This document shows, in pieces, positions 21,013-30,134 of a stretch of DNA of 39,855 nt (positions are counted from its first letter, which is position 1; each line of letters starts with the position of its first letter). The translations under genes were made by a program, and so were the position numbers. The notes beneath the pieces are model-generated. The model had not been told where the DNA came from and did no database searches. It saw nothing but the letters and a program-made list of their open reading frames with translations. This stretch comes from an uncultured Gammaproteobacteria bacterium (GTDB lineage: Bacteria > Pseudomonadota > Gammaproteobacteria > Nitrosococcales > Methylophagaceae), in contig CALCCU010000131.1 in NCBI GenBank assembly GCA_937900515.1, positions 1 through 39,855 of the forward strand. Reading direction: 5' to 3'.

Positions 21013-22563
21013 TTATTTAACCTCTCTTAATTTCATATCACTATCATTAGCTGCTGAGAGCAACTCCGTGATTATTTGCTTATCACTAAACGGATGCTTA
21101 ATACCTGCAATGTCTTGATATTGCTCATGGCCTTTACCTGCGACAAGGACAATATCGCCCTGACGAGCAGTTTGAATCATTGATGTGATTGCTAACTTAC
21201 GATTATGCTCAATTAAAGCTTTATCCTTAGCTTTTAAACCACTAAGAATATCTGCCACAATTTGCTGGGCTGATTCAGTGCGAGGGTTATCATCTGTTAT
21301 GACAAAACGGTTGGCATATTTTTCAACAGTTTCACCCATCTGTGAACGCTTGCCTGAATCACGATCGCCCCCACAGCCGAATACACATAACAATTGGCCA
21401 TCATCAGAAATATGTTTTTTCAATGAACTTAGAGCTTGTTTCAATGCATCCGGCGTATGCGCGAAATCAACAACGACAGTAACGTGTTTGCCTCCACCCA
21501 ACATTTCCATTCGACCATTAACAGAGTGGCTTTTGGCTACAGCACTGATAACATCATCTTGTTTTAAACCTATAGCGTTTAAACTTGCAATTGTTGCCAA
21601 TAAATTATCAACATTAAATTCGCCAAACAAACCTACCCTGATAGGGGTTACGTGTTCTCCCTCAAGGAGTTCAAACGCTAGACCATCTATAGATGCAACG
21701 ATATTTTCAGCTTGAAGATCTGCTTTTTTATCCAAACAAAAACGACTATAGGTTGACACTGATAGTTTTGAATTAATGCTCAATTCATTTATTAAAGTAC
21801 GTCCAAAATCATCAGCACAGTTAATAACTGCTGTTTTGATGCTCTCAAATTTAAATAACCGTGCTTTTGCCTGAGCATATTCAGCCATAGTTTGGTGGTA
21901 ATCCAGATGATCACGCGTTAAATTTGTAAACACTGCGACATCGACCGAAACACTGTTAAGTCTGCCTTGGCATAAGGCATGAGATGAAGCTTCAATCACA
22001 ACATGGTTAATATTTTGTTCATGAAAACCAGCCAGTATTTTTTGCATCGTGACAGGATCAGGTGTTGTCATGCCTGTGTCTGTTAAAGTACCAATACGAC
22101 CGATACCTAATGTACCTATCACTCCACAAGGAATAGATAGTGATTCAAGTGCTTGGGCAATAAATTGACTTACTGATGTTTTGCCATTGGTTCCTGTTAT
22201 CGCAATCACAGTCAAAGCCATCGAAGGGTGACCATAGAACCGTGCAGCTATTTCACCACTTTTCTCAGCTAACTCTTTAACTGCTTGATATGCCGTTTTT
22301 GTTTGTTCTAATAATTGCTGCTCTTCATTCGTTAAAGGCTGCTCTTCATCATATAAAACAATTGCTAACTGCTTAGTGAGTGCTTGCTGTAAGAATTGAA
22401 GCCTCAACTCAGAATCTTTCGCCAATGACAAAAACATAAATCCATCATCAAGTTCGCGACTGTCAAGACTGATTCCATCTACCTCTTGGTTTGTTAGCTT
22501 AGAAGGATCTCTCAGCATACCCACGAGTAGACTTTGAATTGATTGTGACGAAGTGATATTCAT
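21013..22563 (-). CDS. murE: UDP-N-acetylmuramoyl-L-alanyl-D-glutamate--2,6-diaminopimelate ligase MurE
   Basis: MurE adds the third residue of the stem peptide. The 516-residue enzyme has the ATP site TGTNGKTSVSQ, TTPDPVTMQ, EASSHALCQGR and NLTRDHLDYH. The motif DDNPRTE is the one that marks meso-diaminopimelate rather than lysine specificity, which fits a Gram-negative wall. The C-terminal GKGHEQYQD is conserved. It starts inside the ftsI stop (four-base overlap). At 516 residues it is slightly longer than the E. coli enzyme, with the extra length in loops of the N-terminal domain. Confidence 0.98.
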   Translation of the reverse strand: MNITSSQSIQSLLVGMLRDPSKLTNQEVDGISLDSRELDDGFMFLSLAKDSELRLQFLQQALTKQLAIVLYDEEQPLTNEEQQLLEQTKTAYQAVKELAEKSGEIAARFYGHPSMALTVIAITGTNGKTSVSQFIAQALESLSIPCGVIGTLGIGRIGTLTDTGMTTPDPVTMQKILAGFHEQNINHVVIEASSHALCQGRLNSVSVDVAVFTNLTRDHLDYHQTMAEYAQAKARLFKFESIKTAVINCADDFGRTLINELSINSKLSVSTYSRFCLDKKADLQAENIVASIDGLAFELLEGEHVTPIRVGLFGEFNVDNLLATIASLNAIGLKQDDVISAVAKSHSVNGRMEMLGGGKHVTVVVDFAHTPDALKQALSSLKKHISDDGQLLCVFGCGGDRDSGKRSQMGETVEKYANRFVITDDNPRTESAQQIVADILSGLKAKDKALIEHNRKLAITSMIQTARQGDIVLVAGKGHEQYQDIAGIKHPFSDKQIITELLSAANDSDMKLREVK

Positions 22564-24278
22564 TTCTGAGCCACCAGCATTCTAGACTCAGGCATTGCAT
22601 CTGGTGCTATATTCAGTAAGCGCATTGCCCCCGTCATTACTTCAGAAAAAACAGGTGCAGCTACTAAGCCACCGTAATAATCTTTACCTTGTGGGTCATC
22701 TACCATGACAACCATCGCTAAGCGTGGATTGTTAGCAGGAATGATTCCAGCAAATAGTGAAAGATAATGTCCTTCTGCATAACCGCCATGACTTGCTTTT
22801 TTAATCGTGCCAGTCTTGCCTGCAACAGTGTAATTTTCTACCGCCGCTTTTGACGCCGTACCGCCAGTCTTCACAACACTCGTCATCATGGTACGAACGG
22901 CATCCATAATATCGCTTGAGAAAACACGGTGACCGACAGGTGCTGTATCAGACTTAGCGAAACTAACAGGACGCAATACACCGCCATTCGCTAAAACGGT
23001 ATACCCTCTTGCTAACTGCAAAGCTGACGTATTTAAACCGTAGCCATAGGAAAATGTTGCTCGTTCCACTTTTTTCCATGAGCTAAGATCAGGCATTCGC
23101 CCCATACTCTCTCCAGGGAAATAACCGCCTGATAAAGTACCCATTCCAAACGCAGAAAAATCCTGCCACAGTTGCTCAGGTTTTAAAGATAATGCAATTT
23201 TGCTTGATCCTACATTGCTGGATTTTTGAATCAATGTCGCCAAATCAATGACACCATAATCTCGATGGTCCTTGACGACTAGCCGATTAACTTTGAATCG
23301 TCCGGGATGCGTATCAATTGTTGTTTTGGTTGTATACAATCCAGACTTCAAACCACTGGCAACAGTAAAGGGTTTCACCGTCGATCCAGGTTCAAACAAA
23401 TCGATAACCGCTCGATTTCTAAGAGAAGCTTGTTTTAAGCCTTTTCTATTATTAGGGTTAAATGACGGCTGATTTGCCATCGCTAATACTTCACCAGTAT
23501 TAACATCTAAAATCACTGCGGTACCCGCTTTAGCATGATGCTTCTTAACCGCAGATTTAAGTGCCTGATAAGTGAGATATTGCAAACGTAAATCTACCGT
23601 TAAGCTAATATTTTCACCATCTTTACTCGCTTTAATTTGTTCGCCGCCACCCACATAATTACCACGACTATCTCGCAATAAACGTTTTAAACCTGATACG
23701 CCCTTCAACGTTTCATTATGGGTTAGCTCCAAGCCTTCTTGACCTTCATCATCAACATTATTAAATCCGACAAGATGTGAAGCTACTTCCCCAGCAGGAT
23801 AAAAACGTTTGTATTCACGTTGTAAAGCAACACCATTTATCTTTAACTGCTTAACTTTTTCGGCTAACTCAGGCGTAACTCTACGTTTCAAATAGACAAA
23901 TTCACGCTGTTTTTTAGTGCCATCTTTCATTTTTTTCTTAATCGAGGACACTCTGATATTAAGCAATTTTGCAAGTTGTGTTAATTGTGCTGAATCAGCA
24001 CTCATATCTTGAGGGTTAAACCATACGGAATGAACAGGCGTACTAATCGCTAGCGGTTCGCCATGGCGGTCTAAAATCATACCTCGGTGAGCAGGAATAG
24101 GTACATGACGGACGTGCCTTGCATCACCTTGATTTCGTAAAAACTCAGGGTTCAAAACTTGTATATCAGCTAACCTCCAAGCTAAGCCAAGTATCAAACT
24201 GACAAAAACTACTCGTACCAAATACAAGCGCCATGCGCCGACATGGTTTAATGTTTGTCTTTTTTTATTACGACTCAT
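22560..24278 (-). CDS. ftsI: Septal peptidoglycan transpeptidase FtsI (PBP3)
   Basis: FtsI is the class B penicillin-binding protein that cross-links septal murein, working with FtsW. The 572 residues begin with a basic cytoplasmic stretch and one membrane span (about 16-36). The non-catalytic pedestal domain follows (IPAHRGMILDRHGEPLAIS). The transpeptidase domain has all three active-site motifs: SxxK at S299-K302 (EPGSTVKPF), SSN at 353-355, and KTG at 488-490. It overlaps ftsL and murE by four bases each. Length and domains are normal. Confidence 0.98.
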   Translation of the reverse strand: MSRNKKRQTLNHVGAWRLYLVRVVFVSLILGLAWRLADIQVLNPEFLRNQGDARHVRHVPIPAHRGMILDRHGEPLAISTPVHSVWFNPQDMSADSAQLTQLAKLLNIRVSSIKKKMKDGTKKQREFVYLKRRVTPELAEKVKQLKINGVALQREYKRFYPAGEVASHLVGFNNVDDEGQEGLELTHNETLKGVSGLKRLLRDSRGNYVGGGEQIKASKDGENISLTVDLRLQYLTYQALKSAVKKHHAKAGTAVILDVNTGEVLAMANQPSFNPNNRKGLKQASLRNRAVIDLFEPGSTVKPFTVASGLKSGLYTTKTTIDTHPGRFKVNRLVVKDHRDYGVIDLATLIQKSSNVGSSKIALSLKPEQLWQDFSAFGMGTLSGGYFPGESMGRMPDLSSWKKVERATFSYGYGLNTSALQLARGYTVLANGGVLRPVSFAKSDTAPVGHRVFSSDIMDAVRTMMTSVVKTGGTASKAAVENYTVAGKTGTIKKASHGGYAEGHYLSLFAGIIPANNPRLAMVVMVDDPQGKDYYGGLVAAPVFSEVMTGAMRLLNIAPDAMPESRMLVAQK

Positions 24279-24568
24279 GGTTTTGTAACTACAGTCATTT
24301 CTACAGTCGGTACAACCATGTTCAAACGAACACGTGCCTGCTGCTCAACGCGTGCAGGGTTAGCCCATGTACTTTGTTCTAATAATAAGCGTCCCCATTC
24401 TTCATCCAACTTGTCTTGCGTATATTCTAACTTCTGTAATTGGACAAATTCAGTTCTCCATAAATACTTGCTATACACCACTGCCATAGATGACACGATC
24501 ACAGCAATTACCAGTAAAAGAACAGGAAACTCAACACTTAAAGGTTCTAGGCGGTTAAGAAAATTCAT
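24275..24568 (-). CDS. ftsL: Cell division protein FtsL
   Basis: FtsL is a small bitopic protein that, with FtsB and FtsQ, activates FtsWI at the septum. The 97-residue protein has a short cytoplasmic start, one transmembrane segment (about residues 15-36) and a periplasmic leucine- and glutamate-rich coiled coil ([20 protein letters not shown]), followed by [10 protein letters not shown], the usual end motif. Sequence conservation in this family is low, so its position between rsmH and ftsI is part of the evidence. It overlaps both neighbours by four bases. Confidence 0.93.
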   Translation of the reverse strand: MNFLNRLEPLSVEFPVLLLVIAVIVSSMAVVYSKYLWRTEFVQLQKLEYTQDKLDEEWGRLLLEQSTWANPARVEQQARVRLNMVVPTVEMTVVTKP

Positions 24569-25503
24569 GAAAGTTTCTCAACAACACGTAATACAGCACT
24601 ACGCGCACGTGGGTTCGTTGCTAATTCTTGTTCACTAGCTTTAATCGCCTTACCTACTAATTTAATTCGTGGATTAAGTTCATCAGCCCTAATAGGGAAG
24701 TTTGACGGTAAATCATCACCCTTAGCTTCATCACGAAAATAACGTTTTACGATTCGATCTTCTAAAGAGTGGAAGGTGATTACAGATAGGCGACCACCGA
24801 CAGCTAACACATCAAGTGATTGCTCTAGACCTGCTTTTAAATCTTCCAACTCATTATTGATATAGATTCGAATTGCCTGGAAAGTACGCGTTGCTGGATG
24901 TTTGTTTTTTTCACGAAATGGCATTGCCTTATCAACTAAAGCAGCTAATTGAGTCGTTGATACAATCGGAGTATGTTCTCGAGTTTCAACAATCGCATTA
25001 GCAATTCGCTTACCAAAACGCTCTTCACCTAACGTTTTAATCACAAAGGTGATATCTTCTACTTTAGCTGTAGCCAACCACTCCGCTGCACTCATTCCAG
25101 CATCTGGATTCATCCGCATATCCAACGGACCGTCTTTTTGAAAACTAAAGCCACGTTCAGCAACATCAATTTGTGGAGATGAAACACCAATATCTAATAA
25201 AATCCCATCTACTTTGCCCTGCCATAAGCGCTCATTCACTGTAGTAGCGATATCCGCAAAAGAGCATTGTTCGATATTAAAGCGAGGATCCTGTTCAGAT
25301 AAGGCTTGACCTGTTGCAATCGCAGCAGGGTCTTTATCAAGCCCTAATAAACGACCGTTTTCAGATAGACGTGATAGTACTTGGCGAGCATGACCACCTC
25401 GACCAAAAGTACCATCGATATAAATTCCATCAGCTTTGACGGCTAAGGAGTCGACGGTCTCATTTAGCAATACTGGTAAATGTTCTGAGTGGCTATCAGT
25501 CAT
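24565..25503 (-). CDS. rsmH: 16S rRNA (cytosine-1402-N4)-methyltransferase RsmH
   Basis: RsmH (formerly MraW) methylates N4 of C1402 in the decoding centre of 16S rRNA; RsmI, whose gene lies just beyond rnpB, adds the 2'-O-methyl to the same nucleotide. The 312 residues show the SAM-binding motif [14 protein letters not shown], then [26 protein letters not shown] and [15 protein letters not shown], all characteristic. The start lies 10 bases after mraZ and the end overlaps ftsL by four bases. Confidence 0.98.
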   Translation of the reverse strand: MTDSHSEHLPVLLNETVDSLAVKADGIYIDGTFGRGGHARQVLSRLSENGRLLGLDKDPAAIATGQALSEQDPRFNIEQCSFADIATTVNERLWQGKVDGILLDIGVSSPQIDVAERGFSFQKDGPLDMRMNPDAGMSAAEWLATAKVEDITFVIKTLGEERFGKRIANAIVETREHTPIVSTTQLAALVDKAMPFREKNKHPATRTFQAIRIYINNELEDLKAGLEQSLDVLAVGGRLSVITFHSLEDRIVKRYFRDEAKGDDLPSNFPIRADELNPRIKLVGKAIKASEQELATNPRARSAVLRVVEKLS

Positions 25504-25513
25504 TACTATCGCC

Positions 25514-25966
25514 TTAAATTGAGAGATTTTCTAATTCAGTCGGCAAGATACCGTCAAAATCTTCTTCTAAGCACTCATCCATCAGAGTGTTCCAAGTTTG
25601 CTCATCCCATAACTCAAACTTGTTACCTTGACCAATCATGACCGTGCTTTTTGTTAGTCCAGCGAACTCACGTAATTTTGATGGAAGTAAAATTCGACCA
25701 TTACTATCCATTTCACATTCTGTTGCATAACCAAGTAACATGCGTTTCAATCGACGCACTTGAGGGTTTAAGCTAGGTAACTCAGCTAACTTTTCTTCAA
25801 CCGCTTCCCATTCAGGCAAAGGATACATTTGTAAACAATGATCAGAATGATCAATCGTGACAACTAATCGGCCTTCACAACAGACGTCCAGATGCTTACG
25901 GAACTTGGCTGGTATCGCCACCCGTCCTTTTGCATCTAGATTAAAAGTTGCTACGCCTCGAAACAC
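25514..25966 (-). CDS. mraZ: Transcriptional regulator MraZ
   Basis: MraZ is the dcw repressor, a ring-forming protein with two SpoVT/AbrB-like halves. Both DxxxR repeats are visible: [14 protein letters not shown] near residue 11 and [14 protein letters not shown] near residue 81. The length of 150 residues is normal. The start is GTG, with AGGA eight bases upstream (AGGACAGTTGAGTG). Its own operator candidates lie 15-45 bases before the start, over the predicted transcription start, which fits known autorepression of the cluster by MraZ. Confidence 0.97.
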   Translation of the reverse strand: MFRGVATFNLDAKGRVAIPAKFRKHLDVCCEGRLVVTIDHSDHCLQMYPLPEWEAVEEKLAELPSLNPQVRRLKRMLLGYATECEMDSNGRILLPSKLREFAGLTKSTVMIGQGNKFELWDEQTWNTLMDECLEEDFDGILPTELENLSI

Positions 25967-25980
25967 TCAACTGTCCTTTT

Positions 25981-26010
25981 ATTGATCCACTTTGATCCAC
26001 AATTACCCAC
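25981..26010 (-). promoter_or_regulatory. MraZ operator: three 10-bp-phased GTGGR repeats
   Basis: On the minus strand three direct repeats follow one another at exactly 10-base spacing: GTGGGTAATT, GTGGATCAAA and GTGGATCAAT. E. coli MraZ is known to bind TGGG-type direct repeats separated by five bases upstream of mraZ. Here the copies occupy about +2 to +31 relative to the predicted start, so bound MraZ would block initiation or early elongation. Only the first copy has the full TGGG; the other two read TGGA. Confidence 0.8.
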
Positions 26011-26018
26011 TAAGCGAC

Positions 26019-26047
26019 ACTATATGAGTGTGCAATGAGCATGTCAA
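26019..26047 (-). promoter_or_regulatory. Main dcw promoter (Pmra), sigma-70 type
   Basis: The minus strand has a perfect -35 TTGACA (26047-26042), a 17-base spacer and a -10 TATAGT (26024-26019). Transcription would start near 26012, about 46 bases before the mraZ GTG. This is the best sigma-70 match I found in the window and probably drives the whole mraZ-ftsZ cluster. Confidence 0.85.
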
Positions 26048-26105
26048 GCATGGTAATCAATAAAATCTCCTTTTACCGTCAATGACTTAGCTAACTTTCA
26101 TCAAG

Positions 26106-26120
26106 GTGGGTAAGAGTGGT
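26106..26120 (+). promoter_or_regulatory. Possible second MraZ-type box, opposite strand
   Basis: The plus strand reads GTGGGTAAGAGTGGT, two GTGG units at the same 10-base spacing as the mraZ operator. The first unit (GTGGGTAA) is identical to the best operator repeat. It lies about 95 bases upstream of the operator and in the opposite orientation. It could be a distal MraZ site or a chance match; binding data would decide. Confidence 0.35.
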
Positions 26121-26270
26121 TCTTAACTGTGAATGAGGACTACTTTTTTTTCATGAAAGTGGGATTGGAACTTAAAGTAGATTCTAGGATATGAAGCTAT
26201 CTAAACATCCAAAATAGAGATACAAATTGTTTCAGTGCATTAAATCACTAAAGTAACAAAATTATTTTTC

Positions 26271-26284
26271 GCGGAACTAAGTTC
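26271..26284. repeat. Dyad element copy 1, GCGGAACTAAGTTC
   Basis: GAACT-A-AGTTC is a perfect palindrome preceded by GCG. A copy that differs in two central bases occurs 129 bases to the right. It could be a protein-binding site; no family is suggested. Confidence 0.35.
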
Positions 26285-26399
26285 ATCGACCTCGTTTAAG
26301 CTTTTTAATGTTCTCCAAACGTCACTAAAAAATCATCAAAAACCTACTACATCTTAGGTGTAGATTTAGGCTAATTAGCACTACGGAATTTAACAAGGA

Positions 26400-26413
26400 G
26401 CGGAACTTGGTTC
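26400..26413. repeat. Dyad element copy 2, GCGGAACTTGGTTC
   Basis: Shares GCGGAACT..GTTC with copy 1 in the same orientation; its arms GAAC/GTTC flank a 3-base centre. It lies about 90 bases downstream of the rnpB 3' end in the transcription direction of rnpB. Confidence 0.35.
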
Positions 26414-26493
26414 TATAGAGGGGATATCTTTAACTACTGTAATGATTACAGAATAAAATTACCTGGATAATTATATAGCGTGATCGAAAATAG

Positions 26494-26501
26494 AAAAAAA
26501 T
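26494..26501 (-). terminator. T-tract directly after RNase P RNA
   Basis: One base after the P1 3' strand the minus strand has seven T, with no separate hairpin between. Termination may use the P1 or P4-adjacent structure of the RNA itself. Confidence 0.45.
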
Positions 26502-26865
<364 letters not shown>

Positions 26866-26890
26866 AAGAGAGGATCTTACCTGAATAAGA

Positions 26891-27739
26891 CTACTTTTGT
26901 TGAAGTTTCAGCGCCATATCGTAAGCAGTGTTTTTACTTACCTCTAATAATGATGACGTAATCGCCGCTGCTTTTTTGACCGGTAGTTCTTTTAGCAATA
27001 ATCCAAGTACGCGATTAATCTCTGTTTCACTGGCATCTTTTTGCTGTTTCACGCCTTCCACAAGTAACACGCATTCACCTTTTAACTGGTTACTGTCTTC
27101 AGAGACCCACTCCAATAATTCCCTCAAAGATTGTGTAGTAATAGTTTCGTGTAGTTTAGTTAACTCTCTGGCTAGACATGCAGGTCTATCATCCCCAAAG
27201 ACTTCAACCATATCACTTAAAGTGCCTTTCAACCGTCTTGGCGCATCATAAAAAATCATGGTACGGCTTTCATCCACTAACATTTGTAATGCTTGCTGAC
27301 GAGCACCTTGTTTAGAGGGCAAGAAACCTTCGAAAGAAAAACGATCTGAGGCTAAACCTGAGGCTGAAAGTGCAGTGATAACGGCACAGCTCCCAGGCAC
27401 AGGAACAACCCTAATATTATGTTCACGCACCAATGAAACTAATTTATAACCAGGATCACTGATTAAAGGTGTACCAGCATCACTAATTAATGCAATTGAT
27501 TCACCTTGCTGCAATTTTTCTAACAACGTTTCACTACGCTGCTGCTCATTATGGTCGTGCAGTGAAATGCTCGGGGTTTTAATCGCAAAATGCTGTAATA
27601 AGAAACCGCTATGACGGGTATCTTCAGCAGCAATCACATCTACTTGTTGCAATACCTCAATAGCGCGTTGCGACATATCTGATAGATTACCAATTGGTGT
27701 TGCTACAATATATAAGCAGGCCTCTTCTTGATCAGACAC
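26891..27739 (-). CDS. rsmI: 16S rRNA (cytidine-1402-2'-O)-methyltransferase RsmI
   Basis: RsmI 2'-O-methylates C1402 of 16S rRNA, completing the modification begun by RsmH. The 282 residues show the tetrapyrrole-methylase fold: YIVATPIGNLSDMSQRAIEVL, AAEDTRHSG, LISDAGTPLISDPG, VPVPGSCAVITALSASGL and FEGFLPSK. The C-terminal part is the usual helical RsmI tail. The start is GTG, with AAGG upstream. It diverges from lpoA, as in many gammaproteobacteria, and precedes rnpB on the same strand by 25 bases. Confidence 0.97.
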   Translation of the reverse strand: MSDQEEACLYIVATPIGNLSDMSQRAIEVLQQVDVIAAEDTRHSGFLLQHFAIKTPSISLHDHNEQQRSETLLEKLQQGESIALISDAGTPLISDPGYKLVSLVREHNIRVVPVPGSCAVITALSASGLASDRFSFEGFLPSKQGARQQALQMLVDESRTMIFYDAPRRLKGTLSDMVEVFGDDRPACLARELTKLHETITTQSLRELLEWVSEDSNQLKGECVLLVEGVKQQKDASETEINRVLGLLLKELPVKKAAAITSSLLEVSKNTAYDMALKLQQK

Positions 27740-27833
27740 AATAATTTACCTTAAAAATATGACTCAGTTCTGGTCGTAATATACGCGAACAGGTAAGATG
27801 TTTCCTTAAATATATAATCATAGCTAGGAAGCC

Positions 27834-29687
27834 ATGAAAGAACCTTTTTTAAGAAGCCTGCTAATTCTATTACTTATTAGTTTAAGTGCCTGTCAGACAA
27901 CACAAAGCGTTATTACGTCGCCGCCACGCACAGAGGCAGATTTAGCCGCTCACTCAGCTGAACTCTCGGGGGATTATCTCTCTGCAGCGCAGCAATATTT
28001 GACCTTAGCAACAGAGTCAAAAAAACACCTCCAAGCATACTATTACCTGCGTTCAGCGCAAGCGTTTTGGCTAGCAGGTGATGCGGTTCAAGCAAGCAAC
28101 TCATTGTCTCATGTCGACTCAACGTTACTTTCCACTTCGCAACAAAATGATACAGCTCTTCTAGAGGCTGAGCTTTCGCTTGCTGAGTCTCAGGCTGAAC
28201 AAGCATTAGTTACCTTAGAGCGCATTAAATTTAAATCATTGTCACTGTCGCAAAAACAACAGATTTTAAGACTCAAAATTGATGCTTACCAACTGACTGA
28301 AAACTGGTTAGAAAAAGCGAATAGTCACCTTACTCTTTCGACACTCTTAAGCGATGTCGAAATTGCAGAAAACCAGCAAGGTCTTTGGCAGGCTCTAATG
28401 TCATTAACACCTCAGTCACTAGAACTATTTAATCCTGGTATGCCTCCCGCAGTTAACAGTGGTTGGTTTGAACTAGCTAATATCGTCAAAAGTTACCAAA
28501 CTAATCCTGAAGCATTTGTTGTTGCAATTGAAAACTGGCAGCGTGATTACCCGAATCACCCCGCCGATCTTGAGTTATATGCACCCAACCTAAGTGCAGG
28601 AACTCAGTTAGGTAAAGACTTAAACCTAATCGCAGTGCTCTTGCCAGAAGCAGGTCCATATAAAACTGCAGCCCAAGCAATTAAACAAAGCATTATTACT
28701 GCACACTTTATTGCCCGTTCAGACACACAAGTTCGTTTTTATGCCGTTACCATCGAGCCAAGTAACGTTGTACAGCAGTATCAACAAGCCATTGCTGACA
28801 ATGCGAGTGTTGTGATTGGCCCTCTTGATAAACGTGCTGTGGAGCAATTAGCGGCGAGCGTTGAATTAACGATACCTGTACTAGCTTTAAATCGCCTAAG
28901 TGCTAATAGCTCTTACCCGAACTTATTCCAATTTGGTTTAGCACCTGAAGACGATGCTGTTTCAATCGCAAACTATGCCATGAAACAAGGATTCCAACGA
29001 GCAGTGATTCTTACCTCACATGATAACTGGGGAACTCGTGTAGCAGCAGCTTTTAAAGAACAGTGGTTAAACAATGGTGGTACCCTTTTAAATACATCAA
29101 CCTATGCAACAGATCAAAATGATTTCTCTGCCACTATCACCCCTTTACTCCGCCTAGATCGAAGTACCCAGCGCAAGCATTCATTATCTCAAACCTTAGG
29201 AAGAAAAATCCAATCTGAACCTCGTCGTAGACAGGATATTGACTTTGTTTTTCTCGCAGCAAAACCATTAAAAGCACGTCAATTAGTTCCTCAGCTTAAA
29301 TTTCACCGTTCAGGCTCTTTACCAATAATTGCTACATCACAAGCCTATAGTGGCCGCGAGAATAGTCAGCAAGACATTGACTTGAATAAGTTAATTATTA
29401 CTGATATCCCATGGATGTTAGATGAATCGGCTGAAACAGACCCCGTTTATAATGCTCTGAAAATGAGTCAACCGAAATTCTTTGATAGTTTCGTTCGCCT
29501 CTATGCCCTAGGTGCTGACGCTTACCGTATTATTCCTCATCTAAATAGTCTAAGTCGTTCATCAGACATCTCTTTTCCTGGTGCTACAGGTAAATTAACC
29601 ATTGATGGTTCAGGTACGGTCAACAGAGAAACAAATTGGGGCTACTTTGATAAAGGCCTATTAAACCCCATCGATGCTGTGCAATAA
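27834..29687 (+). CDS. lpoA: Penicillin-binding protein activator lipoprotein LpoA
   Basis: LpoA is an outer-membrane lipoprotein that reaches through the periplasm to stimulate PBP1A. The 617-residue protein begins with a signal peptide ending in the lipobox LSAC (C20). A TPR-like helical N-terminal half follows (about 30-240, rich in L, A and Q). The C-terminal half has a periplasmic-binding-protein fold, with IAVLLPEAGPYKTAAQAIKQ and NASVVIGPLDKRAVEQLA as family motifs. AGGAAG precedes the ATG, and a TATAAT at 27813-27818 lies close upstream but lacks a clear -35. yraN follows without a gap. It is the only PBP1 regulator gene seen here; the PBP1A gene is outside the window. Confidence 0.93.
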   Translation: MKEPFLRSLLILLLISLSACQTTQSVITSPPRTEADLAAHSAELSGDYLSAAQQYLTLATESKKHLQAYYYLRSAQAFWLAGDAVQASNSLSHVDSTLLSTSQQNDTALLEAELSLAESQAEQALVTLERIKFKSLSLSQKQQILRLKIDAYQLTENWLEKANSHLTLSTLLSDVEIAENQQGLWQALMSLTPQSLELFNPGMPPAVNSGWFELANIVKSYQTNPEAFVVAIENWQRDYPNHPADLELYAPNLSAGTQLGKDLNLIAVLLPEAGPYKTAAQAIKQSIITAHFIARSDTQVRFYAVTIEPSNVVQQYQQAIADNASVVIGPLDKRAVEQLAASVELTIPVLALNRLSANSSYPNLFQFGLAPEDDAVSIANYAMKQGFQRAVILTSHDNWGTRVAAAFKEQWLNNGGTLLNTSTYATDQNDFSATITPLLRLDRSTQRKHSLSQTLGRKIQSEPRRRQDIDFVFLAAKPLKARQLVPQLKFHRSGSLPIIATSQAYSGRENSQQDIDLNKLIITDIPWMLDESAETDPVYNALKMSQPKFFDSFVRLYALGADAYRIIPHLNSLSRSSDISFPGATGKLTIDGSGTVNRETNWGYFDKGLLNPIDAVQ

Positions 29688-30044
29688 ATGACTCTATCAG
29701 GCACGGTTGCGGAACAATTGGCCTGTGATTATTTACAAAAACGTGGCTTACAACTGGTAACGAAAAACTATCATTGCAGACGAGGTGAAATTGACTTGAT
29801 CATGCAAGATCAATCAACCCTAGTTTTTGTTGAAGTTCGTTATCGAGCATCGTCTAAATTTGGTAGTGCCTTAGAAAGCGTTAATACTCAAAAACAACAG
29901 AAAATAATTTATACTGCAGAACATTTTTTGAGTAATCAGAAAGATTCTTTTTCACAATATCGTTTTGATGTTGTTGCGATCATGCCAAATGCTCAACAAC
30001 AGCCAGAAATACATTGGCTTAAAAATGCATTTCAGTTAAGTTAG
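29688..30044 (+). CDS. yraN: YraN/UPF0102 family nuclease-like protein
   Basis: This 118-residue protein belongs to the widespread YraN family, with a restriction-endonuclease-like fold. The typical motifs are GTVAEQLACDYLQKRGL at the N-terminus, RRGEIDLI, and LVFVEVRYR. The E..D...EV(K/R) arrangement resembles a PD-(D/E)xK active site with arginine in the final position. The role is not established; an association with recombination or DNA processing is only suggested by the fold. The ATG follows the lpoA stop directly (TAAATG), so it is probably translated by ribosomes finishing lpoA. Confidence 0.92.
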   Translation: MTLSGTVAEQLACDYLQKRGLQLVTKNYHCRRGEIDLIMQDQSTLVFVEVRYRASSKFGSALESVNTQKQQKIIYTAEHFLSNQKDSFSQYRFDVVAIMPNAQQQPEIHWLKNAFQLS

Positions 30045-30134
30045 AATGGAATTAAGGCTCACATCAATAGTCACAATTATTTGAACTACGATAATTATTA
30101 CTTACAACACTTACATTAAAATTAGGACTCAGCT

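Larger units (their letters stand above)
26048..26501. other. Gene-free stretch between rnpB and the mraZ promoter
   Basis: About 450 bases with no frame of credible coding potential on either strand and strongly AT-rich sequence. Apart from the second MraZ-like box it holds two related dyads (26271-26284 and 26400-26413) and a perfect 7-base inverted repeat, CTGTAAT-G-ATTACAG (26437-26451). No tRNA, riboswitch or insertion element is seen. Confidence 0.6.

Noticed and set aside
21185-21715. Plus-strand frame of 176 codons inside murE
   Set aside because: A long shadow frame opposite conserved MurE codons, rich in Ser, Pro and Cys with no protein-like pattern.
26330-26375. Possible hairpin CTACA...TGTAG in the gene-free stretch
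   Set aside because: Only five pairs with a 7-base loop in AT-rich sequence; expected by chance.
27913-28206. Minus-strand frame of 97 codons within lpoA
   Set aside because: It is antisense to the signal-peptide and TPR region of an intact LpoA; no ribosome-binding site or family motif.
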